Source: Polyodon spathula (Eukaryota > Chordata > Actinopteri > Acipenseriformes > Polyodontidae). From it: DNA of 64,000 bases. The stretch spans positions 3,986,044-4,050,043 of the forward strand of contig NC_054570.1 of NCBI RefSeq assembly GCF_017654505.1. Direction: 5' to 3'. Under the pieces are notes generated by a model. That model was not told where the DNA came from and did no database searches. It saw only the letters and a program-made list of their open reading frames with translations. Numbering within the stretch: position 1 is the first letter of the stretch; each line of letters starts with the position of its first letter. This document shows positions 9,970 to 22,538 of the stretch, piece after piece. A program made the position numbers and the translations under genes.

Positions 9970-10725
9970 TAAACACAAACAGCAGAGGAGAGGCTGAGAG
10001 CTGTGGAGGTTTGTTGGCTCTGAACCCAAAACTGTTGTGCTCTGTCTAACATTTAACATAAACTGTTTTGTCCACAATCAAGCACATTAATGTTTATTTA
10101 CATATATGGGGCTAAAGAAGATAGAAGGTTGTTATTCCAAACACAGTTGTATAATTTGGGGCTGGTTAAAACTATTTAAAAACACAAGGAAAGCATGTTT
10201 TTCTAAGTGATCAGCTGTCTAAAAGTAAATTAGACTACCCAGAATTACCAGCGTATTAACTTTGACTCCAATTAGGTCATTCCAAATGTATAATTTGTAT
10301 CTATCATAATTCATATCTCTCTACAGCTGCAATACGTTTTAAGGACACAATCAGTACGTGTTAAAAAATTATTTAAAAAAAAAAAGTTTGATAGAAATCC
10401 AGTTGTGAAACAGCGACGTAAAACAGACAGATAAAAGAGTGAGTACCAATGTCACGCGATAATGGTTCCCCCAGACTAAATTTCATAGATCAGCTGATGA
10501 AAAATATTACAGTGCAAGATTTTCATGAATGATTTATAGCATGTTCCAGGTAAAGGCTAATCGCTCTGCTTCACATTTAAGGTTGGTCTGAAGAGTCTAG
10601 GTGATATGGTTGCGACTATCAAATGAATATCGAACTTCAAACCAACTTTACCACTGGTGACGCCATGTTGCTGGTTTGTTTTGAACAGGTTTGTGGTTGT
10701 TACGCCCGTTGCTAAGCAAATGGCA
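9970..10725. other. Intron 2, non-repeat part (left)
   Basis: No coding sequence is seen. About 130 bp next to the exon matches the right arm (52,370-52,480); the remainder is intron sequence with no feature I can name. Confidence 0.45.
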
Positions 10726-10729
10726 CATA

Positions 10730-12350
10730 CATGAGAATCTCACTATACAGGGGAATCTCACTATACAGGGGAATCTTATTATACATGAGAATCCTATTAC
10801 AGGGGAATCTTATTACACTGGGGAATCTTATTATACAGGGGAATCTTATTATACACGAGATTCCTATTACAGGGGAATCCTATTATACACGAGAATCCTA
10901 TTACAGGGGAATCCTATTATACAGGGGAATCTTATTATACACGAAAATCCTATTATACTGGGGAATCTTATTATACAGGGGAATCTTATTATACACGAGA
11001 ATCTTATTATACTGGGGAATCTTATTATACTGGGGAATCCTATTATACAGGGGGATCTTATTATACTGGGAAATCTTATTATACTGGGGAATCTTATTAT
11101 ACAGTAGAATCCTATTACATGGGAATCTTATTATACAGGGGAATCTTATACACAAGAATCCTATTATATTGGGGAATCTTATTATACTGGGGAATCTTAT
11201 TATACACGAGAATCCTATTACAGAGGAATCTTATTATACATGAGAATCTTATTATACACGAGAATCTTATTATACAGGGGAATCTTATTATACTGGGGAA
11301 TCTTATTATACACGAGAATCCTATTACAGGGGAATCTTATTATACAGGGGAATCTTATTATACACGAGAATCTTATTATACAGGGGAATCTTATTATACT
11401 GGGGAATCTTATTATACACGAGAATCTTATTATACAAGGGAATCCTATTATTCTGGGAATCTTATTATACACGAGAATCCTATTACAGGGGAATCTTATT
11501 ATACTGGGGAATCTTATTATACACGAGAATCCTATTATACAGGGGAATCTTATTATACACGAGAATCCTATTACAGGGGAATCTTATTATACTGGGGAAT
11601 CTTATTATACACGAGAATCCTATTACAGGGGAATCTTATTATACACGAGAATCCTATTACAGGGGAATCTTATTATACTGGGAATCCTATTATACACGAG
11701 AATCCTATTACAGGGGAATCTTATTATACACGAGAATCCTATTACAGGGGAATCTTATTATACACGAGAATCCTATTATACAGGGGAATCTTATTATACA
11801 GGGGAATCTTATTATACACGAGAATCCTATTACAGGGGAATCTTATTATACAGGGGAATCTTATTATACACGAGAATCTTATTATACAAGGGAATCCTAT
11901 TATTCTGGGAATCTTATTATACACGAGACTCCTATTACAGGGGAATCTTATTATACAAGGGAATCTTATTATACTGGGGAATCTTATTATACAGAAGGGA
12001 ATCTTATTATACTGGGGAATCTTATTATACAGGAGAATCTTATTACAGGGGAATCTTATTATACATGAGAATTCTATTATACAGGGGAATCTTATTACAC
12101 AAGAATCCTATTATTCTGGGGAATCTTATTATACACGAGAATCTTATTATACACGAGAATCCTATTACAGAGGAATCTTATTATACATGAGAATCTTATT
12201 ATACACGAGAATCCTATTACAGAGGAATCTTATTATACATGAGAATCTTATTATACACGAGAATCTTATTATACAGGGGAATCCTATTATTCTGGGAATC
12301 TTATTATACACGAGAATCCTATTATTACAGGGGAATCTTATTATACTGGG
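10730..12350. repeat. 17-19 bp intronic minisatellite
   Basis: Roughly 85 copies of a 19-bp unit (GAATCTTATTATACAGGGG) alternate with a 17-bp variant (GAATCCTATTACAGGGG) and with ACGAGAA/ACTGGGG versions. The array lies in intron 2 of the left gene. A short, degenerate relic of the same array is at 40,205-40,395 in the right arm, so expansion was arm-specific. Long frames through it, up to 417 codons, are composition artefacts. Confidence 0.95.
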
Positions 12351-12404
12351 GTCTGGCACCACCACTGTGTAGACCTATAATAAGACTGTAAAACTTATCA
12401 TTCC

Positions 12405-12405
12405 C

Positions 12406-12452
<47 letters not shown>
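12405..12452. repeat. (TAA)n microsatellite
   Basis: About 15 TAA/AAT units just 3' of the CTLD1 exon of the left gene. The right arm has a shorter (TTA)n at 40,106-40,130 in the matching place. Confidence 0.95.
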
Positions 12453-12454
<2 letters not shown>

Positions 12455-12487
12455 TTGTATCGCAATATAAAACAGTTGCATCTTTAC

Positions 12488-12832
12488 CTTGGTAGCACAT
12501 GAAAGCGCTCATCTCACCGCAGACTCTGTCTTCCCACTGTCCATCTGAATTGATTGAAACACAGAAGAGGTTTTCTGTCCAGTTTTTGTAGATGACATTA
12601 TAGCCGTTAGACCACTGCCAGTTCTGTGTGTCATCACGATACAGCCCGATCCAGGCATCAGCAATGAGAGACACTCCTGGAATACTGAAGAGCTGCTTTG
12701 CTTCTTCCTGGCTGCGCACAGTGGCCAGGTCTGTGTGATTCTCTCTGCAGTAGCTCTGAGCTTCAGACCAGCTCTTCAGAGTGTTCACAAACACATGTTT
12801 TCTGATCTGGTTGTCAGCGGGCACACAAAACC
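12488..12832 (-). CDS. Left lectin gene: CTLD1 exon
   Basis: A 345-bp exon between TTTATCAG and CAAG|GTAAAG, phase 1 at both ends, encoding a complete C-type lectin-like domain. It starts (G)FCVPADNQ, continues KSWSEAQSYCRENHTDLATV, contains WIGLYRDDTQNWQW, and ends with the Cys pair in EDRVC and AFMCYQ. All four canonical domain cysteines are present. No EPN or QPD tripeptide occurs before the third Cys, so calcium-dependent sugar binding is not expected; a structural or protein-binding role is more likely. The signal-peptide exon at 18,022 joins in phase 1 to give ...LLLAG-FCVPADN. Only about three residues differ from the right copy. Confidence 0.94.
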
Positions 12833-12834
12833 CT

Positions 12835-13300
12835 GATAAATAAATAAATACATACATACTGGTAAGTGCCAGAGTGAAAGATTCACAGAGTGAGATTCAC
12901 AGAGCAGCTCCTTCTCAGAATGGTCCTGCCCCCACGTAACACAGAGCTACAGGAAGTGGAGACTATGCAAAGTAAATTAGCCAGCATAGGGGTGAATAAG
13001 CAGCAGGGAGGTATTTCAGTTTAACCAGGCCAGGATTGAGCAGGCAATCAGGGGCTGACTCCTGCGCACTTGATGGAGAACGTGCCCGGAGAGCTTCAAT
13101 AACCACACAGTTGACAGGATTTCAGTTTACAGTGATTTTAAGAGCAGCCCCTCGTACAGCACAGCGTGCTATACTATACTATACTATACTATACTATACC
13201 GTACTGTACAATCAGGAGTGTGGAATGGAAAATACTTTTTCTTTCTTAAAAATCTATTTCTAGGCAAAATATAACTTGTAGGATTTTGCTTTTAATTGAA
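12835..13300. other. Intron 1 block shared with the right arm
   Basis: Non-coding sequence matching 39,180-39,720 in inverse orientation. It includes a pentanucleotide repeat (ACTAT)n at about 13,168-13,198 whose right-arm relative at 39,350-39,400 is degenerate. Confidence 0.6.
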
Positions 13301-13309
13301 CACAATCAA

Positions 13310-16300
13310 TCAATTAGTTTTAATAGCCATTCAGTAGTTCGGGACAATCACCAATCATGAAATGTTTTAGTACAACTATTTATGGTGGAGAATGTGGAGT
13401 ATGCAATCTTACAGAGAATTATGTTGTATATACGCTTTCATTTGGCATCAAATCTAACTTCTTTGTTTGAGGGCTTGCTGCCTGGCCGAATGGACGAGGT
13501 GGAGACCCCTCAAAAAGATCAAGCCGGTCTCAATGCCGCAATTAGAATTGAATATAGCCCACTTGAAGGTTTAGCCAACCAGATCACCAGCACGCAGGAG
13601 AGGAAAACAACACCCATTTTTGGGAAATAAACTCCCCCGGGCAGGCTACTAACGCTTAAGAGTACATTTTTGTAAAAGCATTTTTAGGATCCATAATTTG
13701 TTCTAATGTAAACTTGATAAGCACTGAACAACCAACAACCTAACCGTTTGATAAGGGAGCCTGGAACTCTGTGGCAAGAAGCTGCTATGATTCTAAAGGA
13801 ATGACCGGAGAACTGCTGAGCTGCAAATCTGGACCTGGAAAGAACTTGGTGAAGTGAAAGAAGAACCAATGGCGGGTTCTTCCATAAACAACAGGTCTGA
13901 GGGTGATGCGCCTGGAGAAAGATGGAGATCGATAAGAGAGAAAGGGGCCATATGAGCTAACATGGGAGTTTTATTTCTAAACGAAATAGAAAGGGTTCCC
14001 TAATCTTCCTGGACAGTTTTACTTCTTTTGAGCAGGAAGGAAAAGGTAACAGATGAGATCATTGCGAGGTCGGAGATAGAGGGGTGAATCTGGGGGTTGA
14101 ATTTGAGAGCGATGTAGACTCTGGAGCACCTAATGAACCCAAGAAGGCTAAAAGACAAAGGCTTTAAGGTTTATCTAAACGGGAGGAGTAGCTGGAGCGG
14201 AGAAGAGGCACCAAGAGAGTACGTTGATGGTGATAGGTAAGCAAGCAGGGGGAGAAAGAGATTCTGGTCATTGAAGCCCTTTCAGGATTAGAGAAATGTG
14301 TGAGTTGCCGTGTGTAGAGCTGGGATGCCGAAAATGAATTTGTAGAAAAATTGGATGCCAGAAATTGAAATATTGATGGAGGAATCTCTTATAGCTCCAT
14401 TCTTAAGGGACATAATACAGAATGATACTACAGGCATTGAAAATGAAGGGAACGGAATTCAATTCCAAGATGACCAGTATATTTGCAGTGAGCGGGGAGT
14501 GATGCTGAGAAGAGTTGTTTCTTGAGCCTGCAGAATTAGGGAATGCAGCGGGTGGCTCGCATGAATATCGGGTCTGAAAAGGGAGGAAGCTGACTTGGCA
14601 GGAGGTCGTCTTCAGGAGCTAATGCAAAATTTGGAAATCTGAAAGAGAATCGATGATTACATTCAGGTGGCTGAAAATATGTTGAACTCTGAGAATGAAC
14701 TGATGAGTAACAGGGAACCAAATAATCCTTCTGAATATTATCAATATATGGTGGGAGGATGAACGACCTTTGTTAATTTGGACTGTAGCTGAATTATCTG
14801 AGTGGAGAAGAATGGAGTTTTTGGGTCCAGGAAGACCCCAAAAGGAATGCGGCTACAGGAACTGGATACATTTCATACAATGACGAGGAGTGATCGGGGC
14901 TAGAAATGCTGATGAACCATTTTCCCTTGTAGTATTCTCCAAAGCCAAGAGAGGGAGCTGCATCTGTGGACAGCTGAATGTCTTCATGCAGCAGGAGACA
15001 CATGATGTAAAAGTAAGGGCATTCCAGACTTTTAGTAGGAGCTCCCACAGGCAGAGTTCCTTGCGGCAAAAAGGATCCACGAGTATGACATTGTTAAGGG
15101 AATCAACAGAAGGGATCAAGAGAAGGTAGGAGATGAAAGCTCTTTGAGGAATTATCCTCATTGCGTAGTTTAAATGGCCTAGGAGAGACAGAAGTTTGCG
15201 TTTGGTAAGGCGACCGAACAGAAAACTGGAAATAGAAACAATACGATTGCTCCCTGATTGGGAATCCAGGATGAAGCCTAGAAAATCAGAGGACCCAAGG
15301 TCTTTTCTGATGCTAGGGGAATGCAGAGATTTGAAAATAATGATTTGAGGATCGTTATTTTCTGGGAAGGGGAAGCGTGGGGAAAATCAAATTGAAGAAA
15401 ATCATCCAGGAGATGCAGCACAAAAGGAATGAAATAGTTATTAAGGAGGATCCAGCACAGTGCTTCTGACAGGGTATCGAATATCTATGGGCTGCTTTTG
15501 CAGCTGAACTTCAGGCTAACAGAAATGAATTTGAAAAGCCACTGTACTCCGAAGAGGTGCCTGAGGGCAGGATCACTGGGCATGATTAAAAAAATGTGTT
15601 TGATATATCGGCTCTAAACCCATGGCTGACTTTCCCAGCAATTCTGATTAAGAATACAGTGTGGTCGATTTTTACATAGTGCAGGGAGAAATCTTCGAGA
15701 GGGATTAAAACTACTGTTGCTGGGTGTGGTGGAGTTATGGCGAGCGGAAATGAAGGAAGTTACAGGCGGAATAGGACAGGTTCCTTTGTTGAAGTTATTG
15801 CAAATCTGACAGCCTCCAGTATTGCAGCCCTGATTGTCTTTTGATCTGGAGGGGATGAAAAGATGAGGAGGATTGCGAGGGAGGGACATGAGGGGACGGG
15901 GTGGAGGGTCAGTGTGGTGAGCAGTTGAACTGCATGCCGAGCATACTAGAAGCTGAAGACCTGTGAAAAACAAGAGAATATGTATTGGTCCAGTGCGCCC
16001 CAGTAGATGCTCTGGTTCCACTGTTGGAGATGGGCAGTGGCTTTGGCAGAAAATACTTTGTACTATTCAAAGAAATGGGAACCTCCAAATCTAACCGAGA
16101 AGTCTAAAATGATTGCCACACAATTAACCAACTCGCGCCAGCGGTCGGAATAGAACTCGCATACGATGTCCCTGAAATGGCTGAGAGCCATTGAGCTGAA
16201 AGAAGAAAAGCATCTCACAGAGAAGGGGCCACTATGAGGCCTGCTAGATGCCTGCAGTGAGGGGAGAGAAGCTGAAAGGTTATAGTTGGAGGAGAAGGGA

Positions 16301-16738
16301 CCACCATGGGGGCCTGCTGGACACCCATAGTGGCCAGAGAGGTCACTACAGGGGCCTGCTGAACGCCTGCAGTGAGGGGAGGTAACCTGAAAGGTTATAG
16401 TTGCAGCCAGAATGCTCAGTAACTGTTGAATGAGCCTTTGATTGATAGGCGCTGTTGTTCTGCCTCTGAGTTTTCTGGATGTAGACACGCTTCGTTGGGA
16501 TGCAGTCGTTGCGGGGCGAGGTGTTTCAAGTCTTGGGCTTGTTTCTTGAGAGTCTCGGGTTGGAATTTGTAGAAACACCCACACTGGCATGGGTTGGGCT
16601 TGTTTTGTCGTGAGACTTGGCAACACTGGGAGCGAGCTGTAAAGCAACGATCTGTGCTTATGTCATAGCGCCTGCGATGGGAACGATGCTGCAGAGTGGA
16701 GAGAAATAAAGTAAACAAATTCTCCTTACTTGCTGTCG
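13310..16738 (-). mobile_element. DIRS/Ngaro-like tyrosine-recombinase retroelement, degenerate
   Basis: This interval is absent from the matching position of the right arm. Reading the minus strand from high to low coordinates: a gag-like region (16,650-15,614) with a Cys-rich knuckle (CQICNNFNKGTCP), an RNase H-like segment near 14,800-15,160 (STDAAPSLGFGEYYKGKWF), and at 13,684-13,869 a tyrosine-recombinase C-terminus (GHSFRIIAASC followed by a W-x-x-SAYQVYIRT phrase). That order, with a tyrosine recombinase instead of a DDE integrase, defines DIRS-type elements. All frames are broken. It lies in intron 1 of the left lectin gene, on the same strand as the gene. Confidence 0.72.
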
Positions 16739-16739
16739 A

Positions 16740-18021
16740 TTTAAAAGTCATGTTGTTGCTACAAAGATAATGCTAGAGCTTGGGGATCGTCCAGTCTCTG
16801 ATGTCAGGAGTTGTGGAGAAACAAGTGACCAGGCTGGAGCTGCGGCAGACAGGAGAAGCAGACATCGGGGCAGAGAAGTTCATCCAGGCAAATGATCAGG
16901 CTGGAGTCTTGATTTACAGTTTAAAACCGCTGTTGGTTTTATTTTTCTTACAGTGAGGCGGGGAAACAACCGCTAATAAAACAAACAAGCAAAATAAACC
17001 CAGCTCTCAGTCGGAGCTCTAACTAAACAATCCGTCGTGTGGGCCCTGTGCATACATGCGGGAACTCCTGACATCTAGTGGTCAACCCATTACACTGCAG
17101 GAAACAAAGCTCTCATTCTCAAACAGACTGATTCTGCAGCATTTCATCACAGTAAGCACATGGGTCCGATTTCAAGAATCTACCGCTTATAAGAATCAAA
17201 TCATCCGGGACGCATGTGATTCTTATAAACGGAGTGCACTGTAATATCGTTGCATTAATTTAAGTATGCTTGTTACTCTGTGTGTGACTGGGGGTTTGTG
17301 AATTAAAGGAATATGTATATGTGATTATATAGCTTGGTTTGAGGTTTAGAGGTACGCATTTTTAAATACTTGTGTGACTGTGCTAGACTTCCACAAGTCT
17401 GACTAGACATTTATGTAACGTAGTGATAGAAAGGAAACTGTCCAACAGGCAGAGTACAATGGTAAATTTCACTCAGACAACTCTTGTTGTCCCGGGCATC
17501 GGGCGATATGAATTCCACACCCCTGGCTATACCATACTAAACTATAGTATACTAACAGCGTTCTGCTATATGGGTTAGGTTCTAGCAAAGACAGCAGAGC
17601 GCCCCCTACTGAGTCACCCAGTCCTCTTCATTCACTGCTGCTCCTGTGTTTTCTTAGAGAGTCGCCCCTCAACCCCAGTAGAACTAAAACACCATTTGAA
17701 AAGGAGCGCTCCTGTTTCATAACCTCCTGCTGCACAGGTAGCACACCTGGTTAGTTCACAGAGTGATAGAGTGACAGGAAGGCTCCAAGCTTGAGAGCTT
17801 GCAGCTGAAACTACCTTTAGGGAACGCAAACAAAGTGGAAAACCAACAACGCCTGCTTGGTAGACGTGGTAACACACACACACCCAGGAATCACACATTC
17901 GTTTCACACTGAACGTGATTGAGGGACACTGCAGTTCTAAGAACCGCATGATCTTCTCTGAGAGGGAATATGGACAACATCAAAGCAAATAGTGTGAAAA
18001 CCAGAAATAAAGGAAACTCAC
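16740..18021. other. Intron 1, 5' block shared with the right arm
   Basis: Inverted counterpart of 34,323-35,610. Short open frames of 62-105 codons on both strands are mirrored in the right arm only because the DNA is. No coding domain is seen. Confidence 0.55.
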
Positions 18022-18058
18022 CTGCAAGCAGAAGGATGAGCAGCCCTCTCTCCCCCAT
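18022..18058 (-). CDS. Left lectin gene: signal-peptide exon
   Basis: Start codon and 12 codons plus one base (MGERGLLILLLA|G) before a donor GCAG|GTGAGT. The Leu/Ile-rich stretch is a signal-peptide core that is completed by GFCV from the next exon. An acceptor-like TTTCTAACGCAG lies 11 bp upstream of the ATG, so a 5' UTR intron is likely. The ATG is the first in-frame start after that acceptor. It is identical in protein to the right-arm exon. Confidence 0.85.
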
Positions 18059-18238
18059 CACAGCAGACTCTGCGTTAGAAAGAGAAGACTTTCTATTAAT
18101 CACCTTAATGCAGGTTAAGCTTCGAGTGGCTGCGGACTGGCTTTTCTCTTAGATTACAATAACTGCATTTTGTGTGGGAGCTGGTGTTCATTCAAAGATG
18201 CAGAAATAAAACCAACATATTTCATTTTAAAGATAAAA

Positions 18239-20985
18239 CCTATGAGGCACCATCCAGGAAATAATTAATTGGTTAATTTATAAACAGTGGTTTATTTGCG
18301 AACAGTATGGTTAATTTATGAATAGTATAGTTAAATTTATGAACAGCGTGATTAAATTTATGATCAGCGTGGTTTGCAATGATTCACACAATCTGTAAGT
18401 CAGTAGAGGAAGAGTTTCATGCTGGATGCTGTTTATCTCGGGTGTAATAGCGGCACACATGTCAAGCACTGTATCCCCCCCCCCCCCAAAAAAAAAAAAT
18501 AAAAATAAAGAAATCCTGCTATTGATTCTACTGAGAAGAGACAAGCTGCTGATTCTCACACCTGATGTGCTCAATAACCTCTGAGCTAAATGAACTTCAT
18601 AAGGAGCCCATAATGCCACATGTGTGCAGTCAATTGTTAGGTTACTTACTGTAACCCCGGTTCCCTGAAAGGGAAGACGTTATGTATGGGACATGCCTGC
18701 CCATTGGGTAGGTGTTGCTGAGCTCTCTATACCAGAGCTGCCGATAGGCCCTTTCCTGGGATGACGCACTCGGTCCCGCCCACCGAGGGATTAAAACCGT
18801 CATCCTGAGGAAGCCATTTTTCTTTTTCCATTGAATGCGACCAATGCCACCCCATGATTGGCGGTCGTCTTCTCTGTCAGGGAACCAGGGTTATGGTAAG
18901 TAACCTAACGTTCCCTTTCAATCTGAAGATGACTACCAATGACATTATGTATGGGGTAATGTATACCAGAGCCGTTGCGAGGGAGAAGGAATAGCAGCAT
19001 ATGAGGGACGCATTAGAACAGCATAACCCAAGCAGTTCGAGTTTACACCTTCAAGGGCCTTGTGCCTAATAAAGGCGGGGCAGGATCTACCACATTAAGG
19101 CAGTCGAACCTGGAGAAAGTATGCAGCGCAGCCCAGCTAGCTGCAGTACAAATAACGGACAGCGAGGCCCCTCTGAAGAGAGATAAAGATGTAGCCAACC
19201 CTTCAGTGGGGTGAGAGGCTACCCTCCCAGGTGTGGACAGGCCAGCACCATCACACGAAGTCAAGACTGTGTCCACAATCTAATGTGACAGACGCTCCTT
19301 TGAGAAGGGCTGTTCTAGGGTCCAAGTCCCTTGTCAGACAAAGAGCTGGTCAGACTGACGCAGAGCTCTTGTCCTATCCACGTAGCATCTCAATGCTCTT
19401 TCATCCTCTGTTGAAGCAAAGAGAGGTGGATGGAAGGACTCCCAAATCCTCCCAAATACGCATGCAGGAGCCGTGTACGGACAGGGTCTGCAGCTCACTG
19501 ACCTACTTAGCAGAGGTGACAGCCACAAGGAAGGTTGTCTTCATAGACAGATATTTCAACTACAGAGTAAATGGGCTCAAACTGGTGCCTGTGAGAGCCT
19601 CCAGTACAATATCAAGGCTTCATTCAGGGAGAACAGTCCTCCTGGGAGGGCGTAATCACCGAGCGCCTTTAAGAAATCGGGTAGCCAAGTAATGCACACC
19701 CAGAGACATAGAATCCACGGGGGCATGGCAAGCAGAGATAGCCACTAAACACACCTTCAAAGTGTACCAGCATCAAGCAGTTCTTGCAGAAACTGTATGA
19801 CTGGCATGGGGTCATGGCTTCTAGCCAGGCACCAAGCTTGAAAATAATTCCACTTGTAGGTGTACAAACACCTACCTATTGTTCTGCAAAGTACCCACAA
19901 CCACATGTGATAGCCCTAAGTCTAACCAACAGTCCCCTTCAGGGGCCAGACACATAGCCAAAGAGTGCCTCTCGTCTGACTGAGGAGATCCATGCACAGT
20001 GGGATTTCCCAGGGCTGGCTGTGTAACAGCTGGCACAAGGTCGAGAACCAGATTCTCCTGGGCCACTTGGAGAACTGACGCTTCCTCTAACCGGACCTTT
20101 TCGAGAAAGGCCGGGGGCAGCGGTATAGGCAGGAAAGCGTACAAAAATGCTTTGAGACATTCATGCACTAGGGCGTCAATGATGAGTGGACCGCCTAAGC
20201 GGTGGAGGGAGTACCACAGCTGGCAGTGTGTCATCTCCGCCGAGGAGAAGAGATCAACCCTAACCTTCCCGAATCGTTCCCAAGTGCGCTCCACTACCTG
20301 AGGGTGGAGTCGCCACTCTGACAGAAGGGGACCCTCCCTCGAGAGGAAGTCCGCTGCCCTGTTTACCGCTCCGGGAATGTCCCACATCAAACGGCAATGC
20401 GATGCAACCTCGGGGACCGTAGGCCACCCTGGTGGTTGACATACGCCACCACTGTTGTTTTGTCCATATGGACCAACACATGCGTACCCTTTAGCACTGA
20501 GAGGAAATGGCGGAGAGCAAGGGAGACCGCCTGCAGCTCCAAGATGTTTCTATGCAGGGATGTCCAGCGGTCCGACCAGAATCCACAGACTCCTCTGCTT
20601 TCCCAGACTGTCCCCCAACCCAAGTTGGAGGCATCTGTTGTCGTGACTTGAAGAGTATTTTTAATTTCAACGAGTGATCATCAAGTCCGACCCCAGCTTG
20701 TGAATGTGTCTCTGCAACCAAATAACATGATGCTGAAGTTGGCTTCTTATTCGACTAGCTTCTTATTCGCATCCCACTGTTTATAAATCAACCATACTGT
20801 TTATAAATTAACCATCTTGAAAATAAATTAACCATACTGTTCATAAATTAACCATCTTAAAAAATAAATTAACCACTGTAAATTAACCATAGTAAAATTA
20901 AATTAACCATACTGTTTATTCATTAACCATACTGTGTATACATTATCAATGAATTATTTCCTGAACAGTGCCTCATAGAAACCTT
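18239..20985. mobile_element. Composite insertion with about 170-bp inverted ends
   Basis: 18,241-18,375 (starting TATGAGGCACCATCCAGGAA) is matched in inverse orientation by about 20,775-20,983 (ending CTGAACAGTGCCTCATA). Both ends carry degenerate tandem (GGTTAATTTATRAACAGTAT)-type units. The right arm lacks the whole segment (gap near 34,030-34,120). This looks like a DNA transposon with long inverted repeats into which a DIRS-like element was inserted. A clear target-site duplication was not established. Confidence 0.6.
18645..20740 (-). mobile_element. DIRS-like element fragment (second lineage)
   Basis: The minus strand contains RNase H sequence (20,387-20,623: NILELQAVSLALRHFL and VNHQGGLRSP), the following DIRS-type segment (19,872-20,390: IPGAVNRAADFLSREGPL), and tyrosine-recombinase pieces (19,334-19,528: ERALRCYVDRTRALRQSDQL; 19,043-19,276: EGLATSLSLFRGASLSVIC). 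The plus-strand left end carries GGTTACTTACTGTAACCCCG and near 18,890 the complementary AACCAGGGTTATGGTAAGTA, the kind of terminal inverted sequence found in fish DIRS elements. Its protein is clearly different from the element at 13,310-16,738. Confidence 0.75.
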
Positions 20986-22538
20986 TATTCTCAGGCAGAT
21001 CTTTGTTGTGGTTTATTTTTATATTTTTACATCCTCAGTTCTTTATTTACTCCATAACCTTTACTTTCTGTTTTTAATATGTATCAAGCGCTGATTTAAA
21101 ACAAGAAGTCGTTGTGTTTCCATTCTTTACATAGTTCAGTAATGATTGAGTTCACTGTGTGCAGTACAGAGAGAGGCTGTGTGTTTAATGTACTGCAGTG
21201 CTGTACACATTACCTTCACCAGCTTTGCACAGAAACTCACTTATTATCACATGTATTTCCATCCATCCCCCAATAATATACAGAAAAGGAAATTCATTAT
21301 CCCCAGTTTTCATTAAACACAGATACTCATCATTGTATATTATACGATTTGGTAGGCTGGACTTCTTTGGCTTTACGGGGGTTGAAGCACTGGTATATTC
21401 TGGTATATAAGGCTATTCAATGTAAATTATATGAATATACTTATTTAAATGAATACCTTATAGCTTCCCATAGTAACCATAGCCTTTGCTTATTATGCCC
21501 CATGATCCTGGAATGAGTCCCAGTCCAAACTAAAGCTGCAGACTCAAATATCTTTATTGTAATTTAAGAGTAACTGCGCTAATAATATATTCTCACCTTC
21601 ACAAACGCAGAATTGTGCTTGTGGTTACGTGAGAATAGGTTACACGTCTCACCCGTTTGGGTGTTTAAAAAGTGTGTTTGTTTGTGTGTGTGTGTTGATC
21701 GGAGGCATGGCAAAGTAAAATTAACCTGGAAACGAAATATGAATTGCTCAAATACAAAGGTAACTAAAACATTAAATGACCGAACTAAATAAAATCTATT
21801 TACACTGTTATCTGCGTAACAATCCGATTCCACACGAAGCCACGTTGTTTGAGGCACTGGGTGAAGCTTTGTAAAGCTCCAGTCAGATCCTTGCTGTGGT
21901 AATAATTGAAGGGCACCAACTGTTTTTACACATGATTTCCCTTGTTTGAATTTAACATTTATTAGGACGTGCCAATATTTAAAATGGCCAATATGATCTG
22001 AAACAGTACAGGGCTACTTAACTCGTTGAGTTGGGGATCTTAAAAAGACGATTCCAGTTTTGCGACATCAGAACACCGCTGCTCGGCGGCTGTCATGCAG
22101 CGGGCACTGTGACAGTCAAGCGCTTTACACATCAGCCACTAGCCTGATAAAAATTAAACTTCTAAAAAACGTTTGCATGCAACATACATTAATATATTAA
22201 TACACAGAATGCACACTCGATCACTTTTACTCGGAATTCATGTTTTAATCCAATGCTGTGCTAATAGACAGAATAGGGCTGTATAATGCCAGTGATACAT
22301 ACCCGTCTCTCGAATGATATACTCTGCAGTAAAAATAGAGATACCATAATAACGTGGTTTACTTTCTGGCTTCGATTTATACCAGCGCGTCTACTCTTCA
22401 GTGCACGTTTCTAGCATTGTATTTATTTATCTGTCTATTTATTTATTTATTTATTTATTTTACAATCCCTTTTATATTTCTCTGATGCATTCAGTACCAA
22501 AAACCGACTGGAGGTCAAAAGCAGTGAAAAAGAATAAC
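20986..22538. other. Palindrome core, gene-free, partly arm-specific
   Basis: 21,060-21,410 matches 33,770-34,010 inverted. 21,420-22,390 has no visible counterpart in the right arm, which instead has its own 1-kb segment at 32,630-33,600. A (TTTA)n stretch lies at 22,421-22,460. No gene is recognised. Confidence 0.5.

Noticed and set aside
10691..12372. Open frames of up to 417 codons rich in Ile, Leu, Tyr and Gly
   Set aside because: They lie wholly within the 17-19 bp minisatellite, with overlapping long frames on both strands.
14890..15129. Plus-strand frames within the DIRS-like element
   Set aside because: They are antisense shadows of the minus-strand RNase H-like region.
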